The notes beneath the pieces are model-generated. The model did no database searches. It was not told the origin of the DNA and was given only the letters and a program-made list of their open reading frames with translations. A stretch of 64,000 nucleotides of DNA, from positions 1 through 64,000 of the forward strand of contig JACRGQ010000021.1 of NCBI GenBank assembly GCA_016217735.1, given 5' to 3'. Shown here in pieces: positions 24,400 to 32,825 of the stretch; the first letter of the stretch is position 1, and the number at the start of each line of letters is the position of its first letter. This DNA comes from Nitrospinota bacterium (GTDB lineage Bacteria > Nitrospinota_A > UBA7883 > JACRGQ01). The translations under genes and the position numbers were made by a program.

Positions 24400-24819
24400 G
24401 TGGATCAAGACAATTCAATCGCGCCGAAATGGATAAAGCCCGTTTCCATCTTCGCGGCGATATTCGGACTGGCGACAATAAAAGCGGGAGGATCGGTTCT
24501 GTTTTCCGAAGCCGCCCGCCAAGCCGCCGGCAATTATGTTCCATTCGTCGTCTGGTTTAATTTCATGGCCGGTTTTGCGTACATCGCGGCCGGAATCGGA
24601 ATCTGGAAATCGGCGCCGTGGGCAGGCGCGCTTTCCGCGGCCATCGCCATCACGACCGTGGCGGTGTTTGCCGCTTTCGGCGTTACCATACTGATGGGCG
24701 GCGCCTATGAAATGCGCACCGTCGTCGCCATGACGTTCCGGTTTGGTTTCTGGGCCGCCGTGTCGTATGCCTACTGCACGTTTAAAAAGCGGTGCGGCTC
24801 CAAAACCGTTGCGGCCTGA
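24400..24819 (+). CDS. Small integral membrane protein, unknown
   Basis: 139 aa, GTG start with AAGGAG 6 bp upstream. Four hydrophobic helices are evident (VSIFAAIFGLATIKAGGSVLF, FVVWFNFMAGFAYIAAGIGIW, GALSAAIAITTVAVFAAFGV, TFRFGFWAAVSYAYC). The tail is short and basic with a CTFKKRC motif. It is convergent with the arsM gene and separated from it by a strong hairpin. No function can be assigned. Confidence 0.65.
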   Translation: MDQDNSIAPKWIKPVSIFAAIFGLATIKAGGSVLFSEAARQAAGNYVPFVVWFNFMAGFAYIAAGIGIWKSAPWAGALSAAIAITTVAVFAAFGVTILMGGAYEMRTVVAMTFRFGFWAAVSYAYCTFKKRCGSKTVAA

Positions 24820-24823
24820 CGTA

Positions 24824-24859
24824 TAAAATAAAAAGCGTGAAGGGAACATCCCTTCACGC
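24824..24859 (-). terminator. Rho-independent terminator of arsR-arsM
   Basis: GCGTGAAGGGA-ACA-TCCCTTCACGC, a perfect 11-bp stem, followed on the minus strand by TTTTTATTTT. Lies 23 bp after the arsM stop. Confidence 0.9.
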
Positions 24860-24882
24860 ATATTGAAAACGCGCGGTAAAAT

Positions 24883-25725
24883 TCAGGCGCGCTTTTTCGG
24901 CTTCACCGCCTGGATGTTCGCCGATACCACATATTCCTCCACCCGGCGGCCCGGCGCCCAGGCGCGGATAAGCTCGCGGCTCTCTTCCTTCGCGGTGACG
25001 CGGACATCTTCGAATCCCGTTTCTCCCAGCATCCGTTCGATGTCGTCGATGGAGGCGGCCCCGGCGATGCAGCCGCTCAGCATCTTGAGGTCGTTCAACA
25101 CCTCGTCCGGCAACTGCGCGGTGGCCACCACGTCGGAAACCGCCAGCCGTCCGCCCGGCTTCAGCGCGCGGAACGCCTCGCGGAACACCTGCGCCTTGTC
25201 GGGCGACAGATTGATGACGCAGTTGGAGATAATCACGTCCGCCGTGTTGTCCGAAACCGGCAGGTGCTCAAGCTCCCCCAGCCGGAATTCCACGTTGGCG
25301 GCATTCAGCGTTACGGCGTTTTTACGGGCCTTGCTTATCATCTCCGGCGTCATGTCCACCCCGATCACCCTGCCCGACGGGCCGGTCTGGCGCATGGCGA
25401 GGAACGCGTCGAACCCGCCGCCGGAGCCGAGGTCTAGCACCATTTCGCCGGGGCGGATGGAAGCTATCGCCTGCGGATTGCCGCAGCCGAGCCCCATGTT
25501 CGCCCCTTCCGGCAGACCCTCGAGATCGGCGGCGCTGTAACCCATCGCCAGCGATGCCATCCTTGCGTGCTCCGCCGCCGCGTCGTCATTGGTGCCACAG
25601 CAGGAAGAGGCCGCGCTGTCGGCCGGCGAGCAGCCGCAGCCGCCCGTGTTGCCGAAGCGGGCCACCTCGGCGTAATTGGCGCGCACGCTTTGGCGCACCG
25701 CGTCGTGTTTCACTTCTTTTTCCAT
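24883..25725 (-). CDS. arsM: Arsenite S-adenosylmethionine methyltransferase
   Basis: 280 aa. Methyltransferase motif I is VLDLGSGGGFDAFLA; the family's NMGLGCGNP and ISNCVINLSPDK blocks are present, as is the late conserved Cys in LSGCIAGA. Additional Cys near the N-terminus (GGCGCSP, SSCCGTN) are typical of bacterial ArsM. It methylates As(III) to volatile or excretable forms. It overlaps the upstream ArsR-type regulator by 16 bp, so it is under that regulator's control. Confidence 0.92.
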   Translation of the reverse strand: MEKEVKHDAVRQSVRANYAEVARFGNTGGCGCSPADSAASSCCGTNDDAAAEHARMASLAMGYSAADLEGLPEGANMGLGCGNPQAIASIRPGEMVLDLGSGGGFDAFLAMRQTGPSGRVIGVDMTPEMISKARKNAVTLNAANVEFRLGELEHLPVSDNTADVIISNCVINLSPDKAQVFREAFRALKPGGRLAVSDVVATAQLPDEVLNDLKMLSGCIAGAASIDDIERMLGETGFEDVRVTAKEESRELIRAWAPGRRVEEYVVSANIQAVKPKKRA

Positions 25726-26084
25726 CGCTTCAGCTCCTTATCAGCTTTGTTGATACCCGCGCCGGTTGCCGCCGCAAACAGGGCCGCCAGTTCGGCCACC
25801 CGCTCCGGCTCCACGCGGCATTCGATGTTTTTACCGCGCCGCGTCACGCTGATGAGTCCGGCGGTACGCAGCTCCTTGATGTGGTGCGAAAGGGTGGACG
25901 GCGCGATGCCGAGCCCCTTCCCCAATTCTCCAACGCACAGCGCCGCCTCGCCGCTGTCGATGGAACAGGCGGTTCCGGGCGGACAGCAATCCAGCAGGCG
26001 GAGAAACGCCTCCAGCCGATGGGGATTGGAGAGCGCCCCGAAGGCGGCGGCGATCTTTCCGAGCTTACTTCCATACTTCGACAT
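25710..26084 (-). CDS. arsR: ArsR-family metalloregulator
   Basis: 124 aa from MSKYGSKLGKI at 26,084; an ATG at 26,120 is in frame but weaker. Winged helix: LSNPHRLEAFLRLL, CVGELGKGLGIAPSTLSHHIKELRTAGLISVTRRGKNIECRVEPERV. Cysteines in DCCPPGTAC and ALCVGEL could form an As(III)/Sb(III) site. It overlaps arsM and probably represses the operon, with release by arsenite. Its promoter would lie in the AT-rich 26,085-26,110 stretch. Confidence 0.88.
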   Translation of the reverse strand: MSKYGSKLGKIAAAFGALSNPHRLEAFLRLLDCCPPGTACSIDSGEAALCVGELGKGLGIAPSTLSHHIKELRTAGLISVTRRGKNIECRVEPERVAELAALFAAATGAGINKADKELKRWKKK

Positions 26085-26364
26085 AATTAGAAATATAAGG
26101 GCAGCACGCCATTTTGTCAAGCTCCTCCGCCTGCCACGCGGAATTTAACCCCTAACCGGCGTTCTCCCCCTTTCTCCGCGTGTTCCTTCAATTCCTTCAA
26201 ATCCGCCACGATGCATCAAGCGCGCCAATCCCCCCACGCCGCCCCCGCCAGATACGCCAAATTGTTCACCGGCGGAAAAATGCGCCAAATCCCCCAAAAC
26301 ACCCAACAGCCCTTGCCCCCATCCAAAAAAGCCAGCACGGGAAATGGTATGAGAGAATAGAAAC

Positions 26365-27078
26365 ATGGGATGGATCATTGTCCGATGGCATGCCTCGATC
26401 TTCTTCCTGCTCCTTATTGTGCCCGCCGGCGCGCGGGCCAATGATTATTCCGCCGAACGGAATGGCATGGTGGAAAACCAGATCATCGGCAACGGCATTC
26501 AGTACCCCACAGTCATCGATGCGATGAGAACGGTTCCGCGGCACAAGTTCGTCCCGCCGTCGATCATGCCGTCGGCCTATGAGGACACGCCGTTACCGAT
26601 AGGCGAAGGGCAAACGATATCGCAGCCTTTTATCGTGGCGTTCATGAGCGAGCTTATGGAATTAAAGGGCAACGAGCGGGTACTTGAAATAGGCACCGGC
26701 TCAGGTTATCAGGCGGCAGTTCTATCCCGCCTGTGCAACGAAGTTTACACCATAGAGATAAAGCCGGTTCTTTACCAACGGAGCGCCGCCCGTTTTAAAG
26801 AGGACGGCTATAAAAACATCCATACGCGGCTGGGGGACGGCTATTACGGATGGGAGGAGAAGGGGCCATTCGACGCGATAATGATAACCGCGGCGGCAAA
26901 CCACATCCCCCCGCCCCTGATCAAACAGTTGAAGGATGGCGGACGGTTGATACTGCCCCTTTCAAGGTCGTTCCATTTCCAGACGCTGGCGATTGTCACC
27001 AAGAAAGGGGACAAGGTGGAAATACGCTACTCCCTCCCCGTCAGGTTCGTTCCTATGACCGGCAGGGTCATGAAGTGA
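26365..27078 (+). CDS. pcm: Secreted protein-L-isoaspartate O-methyltransferase
   Basis: 237 aa. The N-terminus (WHASIFFLLLIVPAGARA) looks like a signal peptide, which is unusual because PCMT uses SAM in the cytoplasm; periplasmic-predicted PCMTs are known in some delta-type lineages. Family motifs are present: VPRHKFVPPSIMPSAYEDTPLPIGEGQTISQPFIVAFM, VLEIGTGSGYQAAVLS, and FDAIMITAAANHIPPPLIKQL. It repairs isoaspartyl damage. The stop overlaps the GTG of the next gene, so they are coupled. 244 bp of C-rich upstream DNA holds no gene. Confidence 0.85.
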   Translation: MGWIIVRWHASIFFLLLIVPAGARANDYSAERNGMVENQIIGNGIQYPTVIDAMRTVPRHKFVPPSIMPSAYEDTPLPIGEGQTISQPFIVAFMSELMELKGNERVLEIGTGSGYQAAVLSRLCNEVYTIEIKPVLYQRSAARFKEDGYKNIHTRLGDGYYGWEEKGPFDAIMITAAANHIPPPLIKQLKDGGRLILPLSRSFHFQTLAIVTKKGDKVEIRYSLPVRFVPMTGRVMK

Positions 27079-29324
27079 GCGGCAAAACGCTTGCCGGGGT
27101 CTTCCTGATAACCCTTTCCACGCTGCTCTTTGAAATCAACCTTGCCTCCATGTTCGTCATCACCACCGGGCACCACTTTGCCTCGCTGGTCGTTTCCACC
27201 GCCCTGCTCGGCATCGGCGGCGCGGGAGTTTTCCTCCGCCTCTTTCCCGCTATCGCGGAAAAAATAAAATGGGAACATGGCGCGCTCCTTCTGGGACTCT
27301 CATACCCGGTATCGATGGCCTTGTCCGGCCTTGTATCGTTCGACCCCGTTCAGCTTGAATGGAATATAAAAGAACTCCTTCACCTTATCGCGTATTACCC
27401 GCTTTTTGGCGTTCCTTTTTTCCTGTCGTCGCTCGTCATCACCGGCATAATGAAACGGCATGCCGCCTTCGCGGGAAAAATATATTTCGCGGATATGGCC
27501 GGCGCGGCGGCGGGGGGCGCGCTCTGGCTTTTAGCCTCTTCCCATAAGAACCTTGCAACGGCCGTATGCGTATGTGCGGCGGTTGCCTCCTCGCTGCTGC
27601 TGGGACGAACGGCCTCGGCAAAGTGGAAGGTGCCGCTGGGGATCGCGACGCTGCTTTTGCTGTTCCCCTTCCTCGCCCCGCCCCTCTCGCCGTACAAAGA
27701 CCTTGCCCAGTACGAAATGTTCGGCGAGTTCAAAACGTTGGATTCATCGTGGGGGCCCGAGGGGAGGGTCGATACCGTCGCCTCTCCCTACCTGCGGCAC
27801 GCTCCCGGCCTCGATCCCGCTTTTGGAGAAGCCGTGCCGGCCGGCACGGGGATATTCTTCAATGGCGGACTTCATGCGGTGATACCAACCGCGCCGTCCG
27901 AATACGTGCTGCACCTCCCCGTGACCTTGCCGTACCAGTTCCAAAAGCCGGGAACTGTCCTGATCATCGGCGCGAACGGCATCACGGAGGCCGAGGCCGC
28001 CATCCGCCTTGGGGCGGGCTCCGTACAAGTCCTGGAAGAGAAGAAGCTCCTTTTTAATGCGATAGGGAAGGTCGGCAACAGCCGGTATGAACTGATAGGC
28101 GCAAACCCAAGACTCCACCTCCACGGTTCCGGCAGGTATGACCTCATATCCGTGCCGCTGGCGGGCGGGCCGGAGGGCGTGGGCACAAGCGTGCTTTCGG
28201 AGAACTATCTTCTCACCACCCAGTTCATGCGCCTGTGCCTCGAGCGGTTGAGCGGCGGCGGTATCCTTGCCGCTTCGATCCCGCTTCTTCCGCCGCCACG
28301 GGGCGAGACCCGCCTCTTGCGCCTCATTGCCGAGATGGAACCTTCGGGGTGGCAAAACGTGGCGGCGTACCGGTCGTGGGGGACATTCCATGTCATCTAT
28401 AAAAAAGGGGGCTTTACCGGCAACGACCTGCAAACCCTGACATCGGTTGCGGAAGAACTTTCGTTGGACCCGGTTTACCGTCCCGGCCTGCGGAAGGAGG
28501 AAACGAACCGCCATAACGTATTCGCCGAACCGGTCTACTACAACATGGTCCGCTCAATGCTTGCCGGCGGGGAAACGCTGTTCAACACATCTCCCCCCTC
28601 CATCGATTCGCCATTTTTCGACAACTACATCCGCATTTCAAAAATTACCGATACCGTGCGCGCGCTGGAAGGCCGATGGTTGCCGGTACTTACCGGCGGC
28701 GGAATGGATTTTGTCATCCTTCTTCAGGCGGGGCTTTTCTCGCTCATCATGCTCATCCTGCCGCTGGCGGCCATGAAGCGGGAGGGAGAAACAACCGGGG
28801 CCGGCCACCTTTTTTACTTCCTGACGCTGGGAGCCGGGTTCATGATGGTCGAGGTGGCTTTTATCCAGAAAGGGATACTCTATCTGGGTGGAGCCGTAAA
28901 TGCCGCCGCGCTCGTCATACCGTTCCTCCTTGGCGCATCGGCGCTGGGAGGGCTTTTCAGCAAAAGATTGAACCCGGGATTTTTTGTTCCGGCGGTGGCC
29001 GCCGGACTGGTCTGCCTTGCCGCCGTCTGTTTTAAATACTGGGGCTATGCAACCACAGGGTCGGCAATGGGCGACGGCATGATTTTTCTTTTGGTCATCT
29101 CCGTTTGCGGATTTTCCATGGGCATCCCCTATCCGCTGGGGCTTCGGGTGATCGGGGAGAAGTCGAACCCGTCCCTCCCCTGGTGCATGGGGGCCAACGG
29201 TTTTGCATCGGTTGTCGGCGCGGCATCCGCCCCGCTGCTTGCGCTGACGGCCGGCTTCAGCGGCGCGCTGTTGGCGGCGTCCCTTCTGTACCTTGCGGCG
29301 GCTCTGTTGATGCCCGGCCGGTAG
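27075..29324 (+). CDS. Polytopic membrane protein with spermidine-synthase-like domain
   Basis: 749 aa from the GTG at 27,075 that overlaps the pcm stop (the open frame extends upstream antiparallel to nothing but is covered by pcm). About six N-terminal membrane helices (FLITLSTLLFEINLASMFV..., LLLGLSYPVSMALSGL) precede a soluble Rossmann-like domain (GTVLIIGANGITEAEAAIRLGAGSVQVLE) similar to SpeE-type aminopropyl/methyl transferases, with a weakened SAM-site (IIGANGI in place of DGGDG), then further helices (FVILLQAGLFSLIMLILPL ...). This TM-SpeE-TM layout is known but uncharacterised. No polyamine function can be assumed. Confidence 0.75.
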   Translation: MSGKTLAGVFLITLSTLLFEINLASMFVITTGHHFASLVVSTALLGIGGAGVFLRLFPAIAEKIKWEHGALLLGLSYPVSMALSGLVSFDPVQLEWNIKELLHLIAYYPLFGVPFFLSSLVITGIMKRHAAFAGKIYFADMAGAAAGGALWLLASSHKNLATAVCVCAAVASSLLLGRTASAKWKVPLGIATLLLLFPFLAPPLSPYKDLAQYEMFGEFKTLDSSWGPEGRVDTVASPYLRHAPGLDPAFGEAVPAGTGIFFNGGLHAVIPTAPSEYVLHLPVTLPYQFQKPGTVLIIGANGITEAEAAIRLGAGSVQVLEEKKLLFNAIGKVGNSRYELIGANPRLHLHGSGRYDLISVPLAGGPEGVGTSVLSENYLLTTQFMRLCLERLSGGGILAASIPLLPPPRGETRLLRLIAEMEPSGWQNVAAYRSWGTFHVIYKKGGFTGNDLQTLTSVAEELSLDPVYRPGLRKEETNRHNVFAEPVYYNMVRSMLAGGETLFNTSPPSIDSPFFDNYIRISKITDTVRALEGRWLPVLTGGGMDFVILLQAGLFSLIMLILPLAAMKREGETTGAGHLFYFLTLGAGFMMVEVAFIQKGILYLGGAVNAAALVIPFLLGASALGGLFSKRLNPGFFVPAVAAGLVCLAAVCFKYWGYATTGSAMGDGMIFLLVISVCGFSMGIPYPLGLRVIGEKSNPSLPWCMGANGFASVVGAASAPLLALTAGFSGALLAASLLYLAAALLMPGR

Positions 29325-29347
29325 GATACGCATTGGCGCAAGACGCT

Positions 29348-29578
29348 CTGTTGCCGCTGGCGTGGCAATGGGCGGCAGGAGTGCCGCCCCTGCCGGGAGC
29401 TTTGGGCACATCATGACGCAGCATGACGCGCTGTTGCCGCTGACGCGGCAATGGGCGGCAGGAGTGCCGCCCCTACCGGGAGCATTGGGCACATCATGGC
29501 GCAGATATGCCGCCCTGTTGCCGCGCGCACGGCAATGGGCGGCAGGAGTGCCGCCCCTGCCGGGAGCTTTGAATACCC
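29348..29578. repeat. Tandem array: three 83-84-bp units, each a two-hairpin GGAG element
   Basis: Units start at 29,348, 29,431 and 29,515 (third is shortened). Each has hairpin 1 TTGCC.../...GGCAA and hairpin 2 GGGCGGCA-GGAG-TGCCGCCC (29,370-29,389; 29,453-29,472; 29,537-29,556). Sits between convergent genes, so it may also terminate both. Confidence 0.9.
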
Positions 29579-29580
29579 GG

Positions 29581-30102
29581 TTATTTCAACACATGCACGT
29601 GGGATGTGTGATCCATGCTTGCCAGCCGGGCGGCGGCCTTGAAATCCGCGAGCATTTTTTCCTCATCGCCGGTAGAGTACCAAACGACGCCCCGCTGGAA
29701 ATAGGCCTCCGAAGAATCAGGATTCAGCTCTATCACCTTGGAAAAATCCTCAATGGCGCTCAGGTCGGCGCCAAGCCGGTACAGCGCCTTTCCCCGTTTA
29801 AAGTAGGCTTCCACAAGTTTGGGGTCCAACGCTATTGCCTGGGTATATACCGGCAAGGAGTCCTCGAATTGCCCCGCGTTGCACATTGCGTCGGCCTTTT
29901 TTAAAAAACCCATTGCTTCCTTTTGTTGCGGGGTTTTGGCCGATTCTTTTGCATGCCCGGCATGATCCATATGTTCCATGTGGTCCATATTTTCCATGTT
30001 GTGGTCCGCCGGTTTCTTGGCATGGCCTTCGGAAACGGCGAGAAGCAGCGCGGCCATGAATGCAACGCCAACCAATGAAATGGAAACGGTATTTTTATTC
30101 AT
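29581..30102 (-). CDS. Exported TPR protein with His/Met-rich segment
   Basis: 173 aa. A signal peptide (MNKNTVSISLVGVAFMAALLLAVSEGHA) precedes a His/Met-rich stretch (DHNMENMDHMEHMDHAGHA) that could bind Cu or other soft metals in the periplasm, then about three TPR units (AMGFLKKADAMCNAGQFEDSLPVYTQAIALDP, KLVEAYFKRGKALYRLGADLSAIEDFSKVIELNP, DSSEAYFQRGVVWYSTGDEEKMLADFKAA). It ends in HTSHVHVLK. It is convergent with the membrane SpeE-like gene. The metal role is inferred. Confidence 0.75.
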   Translation of the reverse strand: MNKNTVSISLVGVAFMAALLLAVSEGHAKKPADHNMENMDHMEHMDHAGHAKESAKTPQQKEAMGFLKKADAMCNAGQFEDSLPVYTQAIALDPKLVEAYFKRGKALYRLGADLSAIEDFSKVIELNPDSSEAYFQRGVVWYSTGDEEKMLADFKAAARLASMDHTSHVHVLK

Positions 30103-30182
30103 CTGTTTTCTCCACTACTTTCAATCTTAGGCCAGAAACGCAATAAGTCAAGGCGGCGATCCGGAGAGCTTTGATAATGTGA

Positions 30183-30211
30183 CTGGGTGCCGGGTCAAGC
30201 CCGGCATGGCA
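30183..30211. repeat. Right-half remnant of the clover-leaf element
   Basis: CTGG then hairpin GTGCCGGG-TCAAG-CCCGGCAT then GGCA, matching the right half of the copy at 46,770-46,798. Confidence 0.75.
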
Positions 30212-30220
30212 AGTTAGCGG

Positions 30221-32116
30221 TCAGGGAATTTTGCGGGAGAGGGGGATGACGAAGCGGACGGTGGTGCCCTTTCCCGGTTCGCTTTCGACCTTAATGCCGC
30301 CGCGGTGCGCGATGATGATGTGCTTCACGATGGAAAGCCCCAGCCCGGTGCCGCCGCGTTCGCGCGAGCGGTCGCGGTCGACGCGGAAGAAACGCTCCAT
30401 CAGGCGGGGAATGGCGTGGGCGGGAATGCCCTCGCCGGTGTCGGTGACGAACCATTCCACAAAGCGGCGGCTCCACTCCTCCTCCGTTTCGGGCAGGAGC
30501 GGATTGCCGTCCAGCGAGGGGTAGTCGAAAGCGGCGGCGCTGTGCCGGTCAACCGTGAGCGTGCGGCAGCGGGCGGTCACTTTGCCGCCGGCGGGCGTGT
30601 ACTTGATGGCGTTGTCGAGCAGGTTGACGAAGACCTGCATCAGCCGGTCTTTATCGGCCTCGAACGGCGCGGTTCCGTCTTCCACGGTCCAATCGAGCGT
30701 CACCCCCTGGTTCGCGGCGGCCTGCGCGAACATCTGCGCCGCGTTTTTGATGAGCGGTTCGGCCCGCATCGGGAGGAACTCGAACTTCTCTTTTTCCAGC
30801 TCGATGTTGGAGAGCGCCAGAAGGTCGTCGATCAGGCGGCCGAGCCGCCCGGTCTGCCGCTGGATGATCCCCAGCATGTGGCGCGCGGTCTCCGGCTCGT
30901 CCACCGCGCCGTCAACCATCGTCTCCACATAGCCGCTGATGGCGGTGAGCGGCGTGCGCAGTTCGTGCGACGCGTTCGCCACGAAATCGACGCGCATCTC
31001 TTCCAGCTTTTTCTGCTGGGTGACATCGTAGATCATCAGCAGTGTGCGGGCGCTGCCGGCATCCCGCTCCGCCACGATGCGGACCGGGATGTCCCGTAAC
31101 GCGGGACTTTCGCGTTTCAGCGGCGCGGCGGAGGCCAGCAGATGCCGCGTGGGGGGAACGCCGAGGGCGATCTCCCGCTTGACGGTCTTATGCGTGGAGC
31201 GGTGCAGCGCCAGCAGGTCGAGCAGCGCGGGGTTGCGCACCGTTTCGGCTATCGGCTTCCCGTCGAGAGTCCGTTGCGGCAGGCCGAAGAGCGCTAAAAA
31301 CGCGGCGTTGTGCAGAAGGATATTGCCGTCCGCGTCCAGCAGCAGCACGCCGTCTTCCATGTATTCGATGATGGCGCGCACCCGTTCGCGCTCTTCGCGC
31401 AGCATGGCCGCCGTTTCCGCCGCCTGCCCCGCGACGGCGCCGGCCTTCGCGCCGATGCGGTCGAAATCGTCGCCGAACACGCGGGGCGCATGGGCCGGGG
31501 CGGCATCCCCCGCTCCCGCTTCCAGATAATCCGAAATCGTCCGCACCCGCCGCCGCAGCGACCGCGCCATGAGATAGCTGAGCAGGCCGGCCGCCGCCAG
31601 CGCAATAGCGGTGAAGGCCGTCGCCTTGACGGCGGTTCCGCCCCCGGCCCCCGCCATCCGCTCCGGATCGACCATGAAGTGGAGCGCCCCGGCCGGCGCA
31701 TCGCCCGCGCGGAGCGGATAGGCAATAAAATAGGCGTCTTTCTTGAGGAGATTGCTGAACCGGAATTCCACCGCCTCTTCGCCGCGCAACGCGGCGGCGA
31801 CCTCCGGCAGCGCGGCGAAATCCTGCCGCGCCTCCCCTTCGCTCCGGTAAGTGGCGAATGACTCGCCGCCGGGGCGGACAAAGGCGGCCTCAACCTCCAC
31901 CATCCGCCCCAGCGCCCGCAGCCGGGGAAGCGGGTCGTCCCCCGTCAGCGGCATCTCCGCCTGAAACGACGCGGCCAAGGGGCGGAATATGTTTTGCACC
32001 TCCGCCGCCCGCTGGTTTTGGCGGTCCTTTGAATGGATTGCGGAAAGCGCGATGACGAGTGAAATGACAAGGATGGCGAAGGCCCCGAAAATTTTCCAGC
32101 CGAATCCCCGTATCAC
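30221..32116 (-). CDS. phoR: Phosphate-regulon sensor histidine kinase
   Basis: 631 aa, long for PhoR. An N-terminal membrane segment (FGAFAILVISLVIALS), a periplasmic sensor of about 150 residues, a second membrane segment (ATAFTAIALAAAGLLSYLMA), a HAMP-like linker, a PAS domain (RAIIEYMEDGVLLLDADGNILLHNAAFLALFG), HisKA with His384 (ANASHELRTPLTAISGY) and HATPase_c (NLLDNAIKYTPAGG, DTGEGIP, GLGLSIVKHI). The large periplasmic loop differs from E. coli PhoR, which has none. The start lies 3 bp after the phoB stop; last gene of the pst-pho cluster. Confidence 0.9.
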   Translation of the reverse strand: MIRGFGWKIFGAFAILVISLVIALSAIHSKDRQNQRAAEVQNIFRPLAASFQAEMPLTGDDPLPRLRALGRMVEVEAAFVRPGGESFATYRSEGEARQDFAALPEVAAALRGEEAVEFRFSNLLKKDAYFIAYPLRAGDAPAGALHFMVDPERMAGAGGGTAVKATAFTAIALAAAGLLSYLMARSLRRRVRTISDYLEAGAGDAAPAHAPRVFGDDFDRIGAKAGAVAGQAAETAAMLREERERVRAIIEYMEDGVLLLDADGNILLHNAAFLALFGLPQRTLDGKPIAETVRNPALLDLLALHRSTHKTVKREIALGVPPTRHLLASAAPLKRESPALRDIPVRIVAERDAGSARTLLMIYDVTQQKKLEEMRVDFVANASHELRTPLTAISGYVETMVDGAVDEPETARHMLGIIQRQTGRLGRLIDDLLALSNIELEKEKFEFLPMRAEPLIKNAAQMFAQAAANQGVTLDWTVEDGTAPFEADKDRLMQVFVNLLDNAIKYTPAGGKVTARCRTLTVDRHSAAAFDYPSLDGNPLLPETEEEWSRRFVEWFVTDTGEGIPAHAIPRLMERFFRVDRDRSRERGGTGLGLSIVKHIIIAHRGGIKVESEPGKGTTVRFVIPLSRKIP

Positions 32117-32119
32117 CGG

Positions 32120-32812
32120 CTATGGCTCCACGCCGAAGATATAGCCGAACCCGCGGACGGTCTGGATATAGAAAGGTTTTTTAGGGTCTTTTTCAATAAG
32201 CGCCCGCAGGCGGCGGATATGCACATCAACGGTGCGGGGCTGTACGAAGGCGTCGTCCTTCCAGACGTTGGCAAGCAGGTCTTCGCGCGACCAGGCGCGG
32301 CCGGGGTGCAACGCCAAAAAGCCGAGTATCCTGAACTCATAAGGGCTGAGGTGAACCGGCTTGCCGTTGAGCTTGACGCTGACGGAATCGAAATCGATGG
32401 CGAGTCCCTTGCAGGCGAACAGCTTCGGGCCGGTTTCCGGCGCGGCGGCGCGGCGCAGCACCGCTTTCACGCGGGAGGCCAGCTCTTTCACGCTGAACGG
32501 CTTCATCACATAGTCGTCGGCCCCTATTTCGAGGCCGATGATGCGGTCCGTCTCGGAGGCCTTGGCGGAGACGATGATGACCGGCGCATGTTTCAACCGG
32601 TCGTCCCCTTTCATGCGGCGGAGCACATCCAGCCCCTGCATGCCGGGGAGCATGAGATCGAGCACCACCAATTCCGGCTTGAAGACGCGCGCCTGCGCCA
32701 GCCCCTCCTCGCCGTTGTGGCTGACCGCCAGGTGATGCCCCTCTTTTTCGAGGTTGTAGCGGATGAGGCCGCTGATGTCCCGTTCGTCCTCTATGACCAG
32801 TATGCGCGCCAT
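32120..32812 (-). CDS. phoB: Phosphate-regulon response regulator
   Basis: 230 aa. Receiver with DE pair (IEDERD), phosphoacceptor Asp52 (VVLDLMLPG), SAKAS and KPF; C-terminal OmpR-type winged helix (KPVHLSPYEFRILGFLALHPGRAWSREDLLANVWKD, RTVDVHIRRLRALIEKDPKKPFYIQTVRGFGYIF). It binds Pho boxes such as the one upstream of pstS. Lies 13 bp after phoU and 3 bp before phoR. Confidence 0.93.
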   Translation of the reverse strand: MARILVIEDERDISGLIRYNLEKEGHHLAVSHNGEEGLAQARVFKPELVVLDLMLPGMQGLDVLRRMKGDDRLKHAPVIIVSAKASETDRIIGLEIGADDYVMKPFSVKELASRVKAVLRRAAAPETGPKLFACKGLAIDFDSVSVKLNGKPVHLSPYEFRILGFLALHPGRAWSREDLLANVWKDDAFVQPRTVDVHIRRLRALIEKDPKKPFYIQTVRGFGYIFGVEP

Positions 32813-32825
32813 GCCTCTCCGCGGC

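Noticed and set aside
29348-29578. Regular repeats as a CRISPR array
   Set aside because: Units are contiguous 83-84-bp tandem copies with no unique spacers and no cas genes.
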